From Owenia fusiformis (lineage: Eukaryota; Annelida; Polychaeta; Sabellida; Oweniidae): DNA of 64,000 bases. The stretch lies in the NCBI GenBank assembly GCA_903813345.2, contig CAIIXF020000006.1:23135936-23199935 (forward strand), read 5' to 3'. Shown here piece after piece: positions 26,801 to 41,800 of this stretch (within the stretch, counting starts at the first letter, position 1; each line of letters starts with the position of its first letter). A program made the translations under genes and the position numbers. The notes beneath the pieces were generated by a model. It saw nothing but the letters and a program-made list of their open reading frames with translations, was not told the origin of the DNA and made no database searches.

Positions 26801-29800
26801 TTCAATAGATCGATTTAAGTTCAATTTTGTTGTCAACACAGACCTAGGGTTTGGGTTATATTTGGTTTTCTTATACCTTGACTTGAAGGCTGATATTGAG
26901 GGGCTGCGTTTAACTTCAGGTGAAATCATTTTCCATATTCTTATTGGTGCTATGGCAGGAGAGTTTGTAAATTTCATTGAAGATTTTGCTGGAATATTAT
27001 ATTCGTGCTGGGCACGAAGTACACGCTCTGTACCTGGATTTTTAAGTTCATTGTATATAGATTGTACGTAACTAGGAGTCTTGTTTTTGGATACCTTATA
27101 CATTAGAGTTGCCATTTTTTCTTCTCTTCTCTGACTTAGTGTCTTCCAGTTAAGTGAATTTAAGACTTTGATTTCAGAGGAGCCCTTAATGGCCCCAGAG
27201 ACTAACAAGGCAGCTCTGTAGTGTAACCTATCCAAGGTATTTAGGGCATAATGTGGTGAACAATTATAAAAGATTGATCCGAATTCTAATTTTGGCAAAA
27301 TGAACGATAAGTACATTCTTTCAAGGTGTTTGGATGAAATTTTATTTTTCAATGCTGTAAGTGGATTTAGCATTTTATCAATTTTGACTTTTAGCTGGGC
27401 TATATGTTCTTTGAAGTCAAGGTGGTTATCTAAGATAACTCCAAGATGTTTATGATAATTTACTCTTTCAATTATTCTGTTGCTCAAGGTCAAAATAGGA
27501 AAGTTTCTTACATTTTGAATAGATTTGGAAAAAATTATCTCTTTGGTTTTCGTGGGCTTAAAGTTAAGCCCCCAAACCCTTGACCAGTCATAGACATTGT
27601 CTAGATCATGTTGTAATAATGTATTTGATGTTAAAACATTTTCAAACTTGTGAACGGGGACATATATAGAAGTATCGTCAGCATAAATATAACATTTTGA
27701 TTGGATGACCTCTGGGAGATCATTTATAAATAGCAGAAATAGGATGGGGCCTAGAATAGAGCCTTGAGGCACACCAGAGTTTATAAAGTTTTCTTCAGAA
27801 AATTCGGATAAAGATCCATTAAGGCGTGTGCATACTCTTCTATTGTCTAGGTAGGATTTCATAAGTTTCAACAGGTTATCATTGAAGCCATAAGATTTTA
27901 GCTTGTGGATAAGTAAATTATGTCTGACTTTATCAAACGCAGACTCCAGGTCCAAAAAGACTCCCCGTACATCCGCTTTGTCTTCAAATGCATTCATTAT
28001 AAAATTAGTAATACTTAGTAGCTGACTGTCAGTGCTGTGGCCAGGCAGGAAACCTGATTGATTTTCATATAATAACTTATTATCTAAAAGGAACTTCATC
28101 ATCTGTTGATGCACTACTTTTTCGAATAATTTGGATATATTACTAAGTAATGTGACAGGTCTGTAATTTGTAATATCAGATTTATCACCTTTATTCTTAT
28201 AGATTGGAATTATTATTCCATCTTTCCATGATCTTATATGTTTTCAGTTAGAATTGTGTCTCGAGTTGTGTCTTGATGTGCAATAAGTTTATTTGATTTG
28301 AGGCAATAATTACATATAAGACAATAGAATAAACAATGAATATACAGTACGATTAATGGCCTATTATGAAAATTGTTATGAAGTAATAAATCTAATCAAG
28401 CAAGACAAAAACTGTCATTGAATGGTTAAATACTGTAGCACTTATTGTTATTTACATAATAGAATATAATTTCAAAATTATTTGCTCATAGTTGATCTAC
28501 AGGGTGTTTCATATGTATGCCCCCCCCCCTATAAACTCATACATGTAGTATTGCTACCCTATCGTGTTATATATCATTTTGTTTGTCCTGGAAATTTACA
28601 TAGGATTGCAAAGTTTCAGAATCCAGTGGTTTCCCTGAAAAAAGATACAACAAATTTCTGGTCATTTCGAGGGCAATTTAAAGGAAAAATTTGGTTTCTG
28701 TATTGCACATTTCTAGCAATTGTCATCACGGCATAGTTCAGTCCACATATTTGTGACAGTCATGCACAAAGATATATAGATAAGATTCATGCAGTGTCTT
28801 ATAGGGAGACTATGGACCCTGGTGCCACCTCTATCACTAAAAATTGGTATGAAGAGACAAAATGAACAGATCACGGGAATGAGTCCAAAAATCACCAGAA
28901 TGTGCCCTCCAGATGACCCCGTACCTACAAACTTTGATACATTATATCTTTTTTCAGGGACACCCCTGGATTCTGAAACTTTGCATCCGTAAACAACAAA
29001 ATTATTATATAACATGATAGGGTGACAACACTACATGTATGAATTTATGGGGATGCATACATATGAAACACCCTGTATTGTAAGATTGTACTTCAGTGAT
29101 TCATTTGTCTTGGTTGACATAATAGAAGCACTAATTAAAATAGATATGAAAATCCTTTAGATAATTAGAAATGCAAAATGTAAGTTTTTATGTCACCACC
29201 AGTTGTAGTGACATATTGTTATAATCTCTAACTTTTTTCTGGGCTGTGCTCGGTGTTCAGCATCTGTAAGACAGATCTCACAGCTTTCAATAACTGAAAA
29301 ATTGCTCTTTAGACTGACTTCAAATTTTTGAAGAGATATAACCATGTTATCAATTCTAACACATATATGCCAATATCTAATACCATGGCAACAAATAAAT
29401 GGACTTTTAGGAAGTTTTAGTTACCATGGCAATGAATATATGTTACCAAAGAAACATATTTTCTTTTGACTGGGTGCCCTGCATTTAGTTCTGTAACTAT
29501 AGTAACCATATTGTAACCATTTGCAATAACTAACATGGATGATTGGAAATTGCCTTTGTGTTTCATTTGTTATTTATATGGCAATATTTTGTTGTCAATG
29601 CCTTGTATGGACATGATATTATCAAAGCAAGAAAAAACAGATAATGTACTGATATTGTAACAAATAATAAATTGTACTTAATATATATACACTTAAACAT
29701 GCATAGGATAAGCAACTTTACCAAAAGTAAAAATAGAAGAGTGGAATTTGATTGAAATGAAATATGACCATCATGATATTGGGGGTAATCGGGCAATATC

Positions 29801-32800
29801 GGTGGATATAGCCACTAACTTTCCCATTGACTTCCATACAAATGCTTTGCTCAGTATGTAATATATTGATCTTGTTTAGCAGTGTAAGATGAATGTCTAT
29901 ACTTATTTCAACTCATTTCACTTAACATTCGTTTGTTTATTAGGTGATACACTGGAACTCTTTATACAAACAAAAAGTCAAGAATAAACACATTGAGTTT
30001 TTCCGCACACTGTACCTGACATTCTTGGAATATGATGGCAATTTATTAAGACGTGAATTATTTGGATGTGATGGAGAGAACAAGGAGGACAGTGAAGAGG
30101 TAAGATTGAGAAACCTTTAAAATGGTACATTGCATCATCCTTCTTCAGAGGACCCATTTAGGTTTAAAGGATTGGTAGTACCCTTTGCATTCGTTTGACT
30201 TCACTTCTTAAAAGAAAGCTTCGTCTTCACTCTTTCAAACTAAAATAAACCTGTGAACTCACCGCGCCAATCAGTGTTCGTCGGCCAAATTTGACCGACG
30301 TTCTATATATGGTCATTCCTTCTGACGTCATCGTTGAGCCCGGAATTGACCAATGACATGCGCATATTTAATTATAGAACGCATTTGGCGTATGTTTCTT
30401 CAAGCTCGCTGATTGGTGGAAGAAAGGTCAGCGCATAGGTCAAAAGTGATTTATTACCCAAACTGTCACCGGTACCCGTCATGGGGGCGGGGCTACTAAA
30501 CTGTAATATGGTCTCTACTAGGCAGAGTGTAGTTTAACTAGACTCTGCACGCAGGGTAGATTGGTAGCGTTATGGTGAATGAATTCAACATTGATTTTCT
30601 CTTAAAGTGTCTCACATATTCGATCAAAATTTGCCATGCAAACATGTTAGTCTACTTTACTGGCCCCCCTTGCTGTAACAAGGAACCCAAAACACATTAA
30701 AACGTGAACATAAACCAATTAGTCACTTCACTATGAAAGTGGGGGTGTTAGCAAATGTATATTAGGCCATAAGAAGTAGATTCTTTGTTTTGCGTCCTGG
30801 CAAAATCCAAATCATGCAAGGGTACAAGGAAAACAAACACAAACTCAAGAAAAAAACACAAACTTGTTTGCTGAGAAATATATACATTTTAGGGGCATAA
30901 AAAAGGATGACATCCCAATTTGCAGTGATTACAAACACATATCTATACATTTTATACAATATATAAAAATATAGCTATTATTCAAGGGTAAAAAATAAGA
31001 AAAAACACAATGTATGTCAAATAATTATAACACTGTCAATTTTGACGCACATCAAATTATCCGCCATTTCATCTGATTCTGAAATGCGATGGTACTTTCA
31101 GACTCTTGTGATTGCTATTTGGATGTGTTTTTTTCTGATTTACTCAAAATCGTGCAAGCAAGGGGACGCAAAACAGAGGATCTACTTCTTATGGCCTTAG
31201 CAGAATACGCTGTGTGCATGGACTAACACAATATCAGTGGTCATTTACTGTGTCAACTTAGTAACCCTTGCATATCGTGCTCACTCAAGTATTGAATAAT
31301 TTTTTATGATCTAAATGTTTGTGGTTTATAAAAAAAGTGATATATTTTAGTTAGAAATACATTAATTAATATATTCATTCAAACAGCACTAGAATGCGGG
31401 AAGAAAGAGCAATGGTGACAAAATGTAGACAGAATTTTCCGTAAGGGTTTCAAACATTTCTGGACACAATCATACATGTATATAGTGTACTGTTATTTTT
31501 AGTGCTGTATTTATAGATATAATTTCACGTATTAAAATCATATTTTCCAGCAATGACTTCAAATTCAGAACCACACCCATATCACATTTTCTTCAATAAC
31601 TCCAAACATGTGTAAACATTGACCATGTGCATATAAATTCAGATTTCACGAGCTCTTTCATATTCGAGTACCTCATACACCCCTGCATGGATTTGAGTTG
31701 GATTCGCCTTTTATACGTGAGCCGACACACATGAAACGCTGATTGGATAAAGATTGCGAGAATCTTTAAGCCAATTATTGAAAACATTCTGTAAAAAACA
31801 TGATCCTTTATGTAATGGTCATTTTCATTTCATTCCGAACATATGGTACCAAGAACAAAACAAAAGAAGTGTCTGATGTGTTTTCTAAAACTATATATAG
31901 AAAAGTAGATAAATTTTTCTCATATCAAATTCTTACCATTCAAAAGTTGACAATTAAATTGACAATCTTTTCAGAATTTTTTGAAGACTGGTTTAAGAGA
32001 AACATGTGTCCAATTTAGTTCACCATATCGATACCAAGTCTTTGGAAAGAAGTGAAATACCCTTGGACCAAGGATGGCATCAAAGCAATCTGTTAAATCT
32101 CTTAATAACAAAAGCTTTTAGGGAGTCATTAGTTTGCAAATTGGCTTTGTATGGCCATGCCAATATTTATTCCATAGGTCCATAATTGCATACTTAATGT
32201 TCCATAGTGAATTTGGAATATTCCTCACCCAGCCATAATAAATCACATCTGATTTTTTAGCTAGAACCGAAATCTTGGACCTAGTTGGAAACATTTGAGA
32301 GAAAGTAGATTCAAATTCTAATCTTTAAGATATTACCACTTAATGAATATTTGAGTGGAACATTAAAGTAAAGTGTATCACATCCACAAAGCGCTATTTT
32401 GATGCAGTATGAGTATGAAACGAAAAGATGAATGAATATACCCTTTGCATTCATTCAACTTCACCTCTTAAAAGAGAGCTTCGTCTTCACTCTTTCAATT
32501 GACAATAAATCTCTGATCTTACCGAGCCAACCAGAGTTCGTTGTCGAAATATGGACGGTGTTTTATATGGTCATTTCCTCTGACATCCCCGCATAGTTAA
32601 TGAGCACATATTTTGCGTGTGTTCCTTCCACTTTGCTGATTAGTTGAGAAAGGATCAGCGTGGTAGATTTGAAATTATTTATTACCCGGGCTGTCACAGG
32701 CACCAATCTTCGGGGCGGAGCTACTAAACTGAAATATAGTCTATACTAGGCAGAGTGTAGTTTATAACTAGACTCTACGCGCAGGGTAGAATGAATAGGG

Positions 32801-35800
32801 TAATACGATTCTTTTTCACATGAACAGGGTTGTACATGTATATAAGCATTTTCCTTACAATAAAAATGTGTACATTTCCTGATATTTAGGTGACATCCCT
32901 AGAGCAAGAGGATGAATGTTACGATTTCCGACGAGAGAGTAAACTTCAGCATAGAACACACCTCTACTATATTGACTATGAATACACGCCTGTCGTTGAT
33001 GACATCACACTGGTTGCCCAACTTAGTATGGATCGACTCCAGATGCTTGAGACAATATGTAACCATTGGGATGGGCCGATTAGTCTCGCCCTCTATATGT
33101 CTGATGCGGAAGCTCAGCAGTTTCTCAGATATGCCCAAGGGTCAGAGATTCTGATGAAACGTAAAAATGTTGGCTATCATATAGTCTATAAAGACGGGGT
33201 TAGTTTAGATTTTTTTGTGTTGATTGGATAAATTTGCTCAAATTTATTACTCATGGCTGCTGTATTGTACAAATCTTGCGAACAAAAATTCAAAGGATCG
33301 AAATATTTCCATTTTTAATTGATTTTCAAATTCTCTACTAGGGATTCATCGACCCTCTTCCTATCTGAACAAGAAAATATGATTTATTCACTATGTAAAA
33401 CAAGTGATAATACTTTTTTCATAAAAATATTGTCTATTTTTCAGGAATTCTACCCTGTGAACTATTTACGTAATGTTGCAGTAGAAAATGTAAAAACACC
33501 ATATTTATTTTTATCTGATATTGACTTCTTGCCAATGTATGGCCTCTACGACTATCTTAAAAAATCAGTTGCCATGGTAGACATGGAAGTAAAGAAAAAG
33601 GTGAGTATATAACAATTGTATGGGACATGTTTTAAAGGCCTCCTCACATGTGAACGAATCCACTAAACGCAACCTTGCGAATTGATAAGAATTTGTGTTA
33701 CAAGAAGATTTGAAGTAAATAAATTCGATAGAAAAGCTAATACCTGAATTGAGACAACCTGAAACTGCCTAGATTTGTATCGAATAGAATTTGAATAGAA
33801 ATAATCTTTATTTTCATGATTGATTCAATGACTATAAATATTCAAAATTCAGTCAGTCTGATATTTGAAATCTAAACTCAAAACTGCATGTAAAATTGTG
33901 ATATTAAAAATTGTTAATCAACTAGGTGACCCCTGTAATGATATCATATTTTGTTTGATTATAGGCATTGATAGTGCCTGCATTTGAGACACAGCGCTAT
34001 AGACTGGTGTTCCCTAAATCCAAGGCAGAGCTACTCTCCATGTTAGACATGGGAACACTCTTTACATTCAGGTTTGTCTTTGGTCAACACATTTTGGCAG
34101 TAAACTTTTAGCAGTAAAAGTACTTTTGCTTCTGGATCCCCCTTAGTACATGTATATATTAGAAACAAAACATCTAATATGAAACCTTGTGAATCCTAAG
34201 TATCAATAACCTTCACTTAGATGATTTCTGAAGAGAAAATCTCTGGACATACAAGTGCATACTCAACCAGCATGGGCTACTAGAGTAAAGTGTTTTGTCA
34301 TGAATCCAATTGTGCCAGATCATCAATTTTTATAGCTATAAAATCGTGTACATTCACAGGGAAAACCTTGTAGAGGTCCCTTGTCTGAAAAATGGAACTA
34401 CATTATTGTTTATGTGTTTTGAATTACAATGTTTTCTCTTTTTGCTGAAGCTTATTAACATCAGCTATTTTCATCTATATCTTCAGATATCATGTATGGC
34501 CAAAAGGGCATTCTCCGACAGATTATGCCAAATGGCAGACAGCAACCACACCTTATCAAGTAAGTTTGAAACTTAATATTCAAGTACTTTGAGAGACTCA
34601 AAGTTTAAAGAATTCCAAATAAAAATCCACATTATGTATTGGTTATGACAAATTTTATTTCTGATTTTTCTTGTAAATGGAAAATTAGCGGTGCAATTTT
34701 GTTCATATCTGATATGTGAACTCTAATGAGCTTGATATTGCTAATAGGCAGCTAAATGGCCAACTTTTTTATGTGTGTTTTTTTACATTTCTACTATAAC
34801 TTGAAAAGTAAAAGGAGCAACAAAAACATAATCTTATATAACTCAAATACCGGTTAAAAGATTTGGTTCACATTTTATATGCTTATACCTAGGGACAAGA
34901 AGAAATGTTTAAGATGGCTGCGATTCATCAAAACAGTTTTTGTTTGGTGGGATTTGGTACTCTGTGGAGTTGCTGTTTTCTAGTTTTTCATGTGCACTTG
35001 TACATAATGAAAAGTCATCATACATTCTGCATGTAAAACATTGTGGGCACATTGTGAAAGATAGTGTCCACTAACTTGTAACAACCTCTAGTTCTTGTCT
35101 ACTCGTATCGGGGTTGCTGAAATTCTGTACCAGCCATCACTTTATCATAAAGCTTGTCAAATGCCTCACTTTGTGCTACTGTAAACATATTCTTCCAGTC
35201 ATCTATTTTACCTGAAATATTTTTGAGATGTAAATTATCCAAATATAATTGAAATGTTTGTGCAGTTATTCAGTATCTAGTTAATACATCAACTTTTCAT
35301 ACAACATTTATTTATCTAATGAATTTATTTTTGTGATTTATATCTACAATTTAAATAACAGCATTTGATGAGATTAAAATCATTCTTAATTTTTGTGATA
35401 TTGAATGTTAGGGATATTCAAATATGCCAAGTGTGGAGTATTTCAGTGCATTAATTCAAGGTATATGGCCATCTGAGCAGAAACATTATTTAACAGTGCA
35501 TTATGGTTTCATAATGAACTGAGCAGTGTCATTATTGGTAAAAGAGTGATATCATCACAGTGCATTATGGTTTCATAAAGAACTAAATTGCAATAAAGAA
35601 CCCTGTTTCATTCTTTTTCTTTCTTGGATTTAAAAGCATTCATGCATGTTCTAACCCATCCTGATAATATGAACAGGTTAGTACACACTCACTATTTAAA
35701 ACTTTCAATAGAAAAAATAAAAATAGAACCATGGGTACTGGGCTCACTTGAAACAAAATGATTTCATACAACTACTCTTTACAAAGACATGGCTTTTTAC

Positions 35801-38800
35801 AATGCAGGACACTTGAAATTATTTGTAAAGCTAGGAAATGGGCCAAAAGTGAATTTCGCGAAACAAAAATGGCGGCCATTTTGAAAATAGGTGAGCTTTT
35901 GAACCAGGAGTCATAGGGGAGTTTTTTGTATTGATGTTGAACAAAAAACTTAAAACGGGAATCCTATCAAAAGAGATTTTAAGGCAAATGGTCCAAAAGT
36001 CGCCTATCATTATTTATTCCTTAAGTAAAGAGGTCAATTTTCAGTACTATTTGTTTATCCACTCATCTTTATTCAACAGGCTTACCTTTTCTCATATGTA
36101 TTGCATTTTCTCCTAGTGATGTTTTCAGTGCTTCAAATGCCTTTCCCGTAGAAGGGTTTTTCTTGAACTCTTCAAATGAGAGGTGCTGACACATTCTCTT
36201 GATTGTCTCTTCTGAGAATGATTTGTTGAAAAAGCTCGCCAGTTCTTTTATTGCCTTAGGCATATCCTGAAAATGTGAATTTGATTGATGATGTAGTTTG
36301 GCTAAAAAATGTAGTATTTTCCTCAGGAAATTCCTTATGCTTTTATTGTCTTTGGCATATTCTAGAAATAGCATGACATTTTGTATTTCTTCAGGTATAT
36401 AACCGAGGGTTTATTTAATACCTGGGGCTAACTATGTGTACCAGCCAAATACATTGGATTTGAACGAGGCACATCCTGGGTATTACATTTGCCCTTGACT
36501 ATATAAATAGTAAGTCATGTAGGTCCGATTCCCCCTGAGAGCATTAACATTGGTCTGGTTTAAGTAATACAATTAATATTTGAAACCCAACTATTATTCA
36601 AACTTATGATCAGACATAAGTAAGATGTGCACTTCAATGTAATATTAATAAAGTAACATCATACTTATGTCCGATCATAAGTTCGAATGATAGTTGTATT
36701 TCAAATATTAATTGTATGACATGATTTGCATTTGACCTCCATGATGTATATTTAAACTGATTTATACATGATATGATTCTAAACTACCTTGACCATGGTC
36801 TCATAGTTGAGAAAATGTACTGGAATATCCATCCTGTGTTTCCATATGTTGCTGTAGAAATCAAACCATGTCCCAAATGGCACTAAAATAACAACATAAA
36901 GAATATTGACATTACCATTTCTGATTTAGCCTTATTAATTCGAAATATAATTTCATGATTTTATAACAAAGTTCGTAGGTATATAGCCACAAATGTTTCG
37001 ATAACCCAAAGACCATTTGTCAGATTTGATTTAAATTGTACATACCAATGCCTTATTTTCATAAGAATTCAAAATTGCCTAATATTTTTTTAGGAAAATT
37101 ATTACCAGATATGGTCTAAATAGACGTTTCCGATAAATCTTTTGATCCAGGTCCTCAAAATTTAGACATGAGGATAGCTGCTAAACATTGGTAGTATACA
37201 GTGGCGTAGCCAGGATTTGGTGACCGGGGGTTCTATTTTTATGTTATTCACAAATCCCCCCCCCCCCTTCATTAGGGTTCCTCAAATAATGCAATTTGTA
37301 CAATTTCATCCCCTCCAAAAGTTTGGCAATCCTAATATCTAACCCATTGGATTATGTATTAAAGCATCTTTAAGTTTGAATTCTTATTTGTAAAGAAAAA
37401 ACTATTTTGGGAGGGGAAATATAATTCATTTTCATACCTGATCATTAAGTTAAGTAGACAATTGAATTTGAATTTTATTTAATAAAAATGATGCCTATAT
37501 TTACGTCAAGCAAAGTCTGAAAGATTAGGCTTCATCAAGAAACCTCTCCCATTGAAATAACAGGACGGTAAAATGATTTTTAAAAATGACCTTGCAGCTT
37601 TGTAACTTTAATGTTCACAAGTAAAATAAACAGGCAACGTGCAAAAAAGTCAGTCAACTTATAATTGATTTTCTGCATCAAAATATATTTCGGTGAATCT
37701 TTTACTGAATACATATCCTGAAATCTGATTTGCCCCGAATCCACCATTATTTCGTCTGATTTCTAGAAGACCCTGGAGCAAGATTTGTTTCCAAGGAATA
37801 TCAACTATTTCGCACAATTTGTTCTTTAACTTAAGCTACTTCATCTAGGACAAAATAAATAACCTCATGCAATGGTTTATCATTATTTTTCAGGAATTTT
37901 GTTGGAAGCCAGTTCGGGTCAAATGCAAGGTTATTGAAATTGGCGCAAACACCCTATACTCCGAAAGATAGTTCTTCTACGATAACTTTTACAACGTTTA
38001 CACGACGGCTTGATAACAAATTAGGCCTTCATTATTTGAAGATTAATACCATATTCAATGTTTTTTATTAGGAGGCCCCATCGGGGGGCCTCCTATCAAT
38101 TTTGTAGATATTATTATTCTTTATTCTTTATTATTCTTTATTATTATTTATTCTTCCTCCCTCTTTTTCTCCTACTTCTAGCTAGGTCTGAGTTAACTCT
38201 TATATGCTCCTACTAGGAACTTTGGCTGAACTTGGCGGGAAAGGAATTTTTATCTAGGTCAAGGTCAAAGGTCAAAATTTAGGTCAACTCTAAGTTTTTT
38301 CCAAGTTTCTCAAATCCTGACACTACACTTCAATAATTTTGGCTGAATTTTTGCATACAGATAGATATTAGTATTCTATTAGTCTTAGCCTTTTGCCGTC
38401 TAGACAAATTTTGCCTAGATTTTGAGATATTGAAGGTCAAAAAAAGGTCAAAAAAGGTCATGTTTCAACTTGCTTCAAATTGACCAAATTTTTTTTTAAA
38501 ACTCATCTACAAGTTCTCAGGATTCCAAATCTGACCTTACTTTTGACCTTTGACCTTTGGTTGACCTTCAGTGACCTCCGAAAGGTCAAAAAAGTTGATT
38601 TTTCAAATCGCTTTTCTGGATTCAAATTTAGGAATATTTATTCACAAAAGACCTTCTGAGGTCTAAAAAAGTAAAATTTGCAAGGTCAAAGGTCAAGGTC
38701 ATCAAACGAAATCACAAACTGTGTTTTCTAAGTTTCTCAAAATTGGAGACTACAAATCAATTTTTTTTACTGAAAGTCAAAATATATATTCCTCTAAAGG

Positions 38801-41800
38801 TTCTACACATATTAGCAATTGACTATTTATTAAAATTTTGCTTCAGTTTTGAGATATTAGAACTCAAAAACTGAAAAAAGGTCAAATTTCGAAATTTTTC
38901 GAGGTCAAATTTCAACATGCTCTAAATTGACCAAACTTTTTTTTAAAAAGCATCTACAAGATCTCAGGAACTCAAATCTGACCTTAGTTTTGACCTTTGA
39001 CCTTTAGTTGACCTTCAGTGACCTTCGAAAGGTCAAAAAAGTTGATTTTTCAAATTGATTTTCTGGATTTCAAATTTAGATATATTTTATCGCAAAAGGA
39101 CCTACTGAGGTCTAAAAAAGTAAAATTTGCAAGGTCAAAGGTCAAGATCATCAAACAAAATCACAAACTGTGTTTTCTAAGTTTCTCAAAATTGGAGACT
39201 ACAAATCAATATTTTTAAATGAAAGTCAGAATATATATTCCTCTACTAAAGGTTCTACACATATTAGCAATTGATTATCTATTAAAATTTGGCTCCAGTT
39301 TTGAGATATTATAGCTCAAAAACTGAAAAAAGGTCAAATTTCGGAATTTTTCAAGGTCAAATTTCAACATGCATTAATTCGACCAAACCTTTTTTAAAAA
39401 TCATCTACAAGTTGTCTGGAGTTCATATATGACCTTGTATTAGAGATTTGACCTTTGGCTGGCCTTTGAATGTTCAGAAACGAATATAGGGCCTCCGTAA
39501 GATTGCTTGCAATCTTAGATCGTTAGATCTCTAGTTATGTAATTTATTCGCTAAACATATCATGACATTAACATGAAAATGGAGAGCAAGTAAACTGGAA
39601 CGATAACAATTTGAATTCTATACAATCTCTTAGATGAGTGGAGTGTATCTGAAAAAACAAAATCATTTTTTGCAATGATTGATTTTTCTTTGGAAAGGTG
39701 ATGGGTAAATAAATACTGAACAAATGAAAGAATGAATGAATTTGAACAAATGCTTGTGTTTATAAATGATATACGCTTTTAAATAATTCATTTCACAACG
39801 TTTCTAATTATTTAACACAATTGGTTTCGGGGACTTGCCAGCCCCGGGGACGTCCCGAGAAATGTTTTAAATTTTAATTGAAATAAAACAAAACAGAGAT
39901 GTAAGGGAACATGGGGCAAAACGGCCCTGTTGGGCAAAATGGCCCATCGAAATATCTTTTGAACTATAAAAAATGGTTCTTCAAAAGTCACATAATCGAA
40001 TTTTGAAATTTCTAGCACCTTCTCGACCGCCCATTTTTAACCTAGCAGCGTCTCGCTATACGTAAGAGGTAATTCTACTTTTCACTCTCTTTTTTTGCAA
40101 ATTACTCCTCCCACGAGAATCTCTAAAAAATCCGGCAAAAATACAATATCGTTTTGATTTAACATTTTGCATAGGGTATGCATATTTATTCTTTATTTGT
40201 AAACATTTCGAGCTTCAAATATTAGGCAAATTAAAATGACGTCTTTTTTAAAATTCACATGTCTTTGGGGCAAAACGGTCCACAAAGGTTATAACATACA
40301 AAAATCGTACAAGAACAATTGATTTTCAAACATAACAATTCTAACGTTTGGTTTGAACCTTACTTCCTTCCGACACATATCGAATGACTAGAATTATGGT
40401 AGGGGTTAAGAATACTTTATCTGTCAAAGGTTTGAACGTCTGAGAAAAGATGTGTGTGTTGACGAGTCCTGTAATTGATTAATTTTTGGTTTTAAAACCC
40501 ATGTAACAGAGGGAGGGCCGTTTTGCCCCACCCATGGGCCGTTTTGCCCCACTCTCGACATTATTTTTGGCAATTGAAAAATCACAGAAGATAGTCTTAG
40601 GTAAATATAAAACACTCGAAAAATAAATTTTTAGGGCCGTTTTACCCCATGTTCCCTTACACATTTGAAAGAACATGTGTTTCATCATATATATATTGAC
40701 TATTCCAGATATTTATTCGTCTATGTTGTAAAAATCATTCGGAATATGGAAGGTCTGCATTGTTTTCAATAACTTCGTACTGATTTAGCCATTGACCAAG
40801 ATGGGTTATTTTGTCCGACAAAAAGCAGCTTTTAAATTAATTGTGCGAAATTATTGATATTTCTAAATGTAAAATCTCATGCTCTGGGGTCTTCCCATGA
40901 ATTAAATCTCACCCCGTGCCTAAGGTTGCCAAACGTTTTGAGGGAAGTGTATCTTCACTATGACATGTTTTTAACAAAATAAGGCTCTCGTGTTCACCAT
41001 AACAAATATCAATTCATTTACTGCTCATATAATTTATGCAGTTTTCAAATAGCACAGTAATTTAATGTTTCTGGTTATATGCATTTTCCCGCAAAATTAT
41101 ATTTTGGGAAATCCTGACCGGGGGTTCGTTCGAACCCACCGAACCCCCGCTGCCTACGGCTATGGTATATACACCCCATGCAGACAGATTGCCTAAAATT
41201 ACATTAGGATGATGTGAGACTCGACATTCACCAGGAAAGTAGAAACATTTTACCACCCATGATGCAAATAAATTTTTTACTGCTTAATAAAAGATGAATG
41301 ACAGTATACCGTCTAACCGTCATATCGTCTTGATATTTCAAGGTAACTCGTTCGAAAAATGATGACGGTAAATGAAATGATGATGTAAAGATAAAACTGC
41401 AACAAAAGATTTCTTTAAAAAACTAAGAAATATACATCTCATATTGAAATTTTCAAAACAGAAAAAACATTCCCCCTGAGAGCATTAACATTGGTCTGGT
41501 ACAAGTCATGCAATTAATATTTGAAACCCAGCTATTATTCAAACTTATGATCGGACATAAGTATGATGTGCAATTCAATGTAATATTAACTAGACATGTA
41601 AATTGAACTAGTTCAATTTATGACTCCAGATTTCAGACTTTTTTTAAGCTGAGTCATCCAAATACTTGTAAGCTGAGTCATTCAGAATAAGCTGAGTCAG
41701 CTAGAATATAGACATTTAGACAACTCTTAAGAATGTTATCTTCGACTCCATTGGCTTAACATGGGGATATCATCATATCGACTTTTCGAGACTTCAAACC

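Larger units (their letters stand above)
20005..29943 (+). other. Large LARGE intron 10 hosting an antisense gene
   Basis: This 9.9-kb intron contains GTCACCACC elements, a long AGGTCA-rich minisatellite, the small secreted-protein gene, a truncated LINE, and two MITEs. Sequence 20,420-21,110 is AT-rich with no recognisable gene. It separates the exon ending DLK from that starting VIHWNS, adjacent in the LARGE protein. Confidence 0.9.
37200..41165. mobile_element. ~4-kb foldback element (GTGGCGTAGCCAGG end)
   Basis: The arm 37,200-38,010 reappears inverted at about 40,710-41,165: gaccgggggttc near both ends, 'tatttcgcacaatt' (37,816) against 'aattgtgcgaaat' (40,838), 'gacaaaataa' against 'ttattttgtc', and 'ctccgaaaga...acttttacaac' against 'gttgtaaaaatcattcggaa'. 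The arms are diverged and contain indels. The loop holds two other elements (38,071-39,536 and 39,900-40,661). No transposase frame was seen. It lies in SULT intron 4. Confidence 0.75.

Noticed and set aside
26733-27071. 112-codon plus-strand open frame
   Set aside because: Antisense shadow of the reverse transcriptase coding sequence.
32899-33154. Open frames on both strands at LARGE exon 12
   Set aside because: Shadows of the 103-codon LARGE exon in other frames.
38400-39480. Possible coding sequence in the AGGTCA-rich element
   Set aside because: Frames are short and composition follows the tandem AGGTCA repeats; two diverged copies share no conserved frame.
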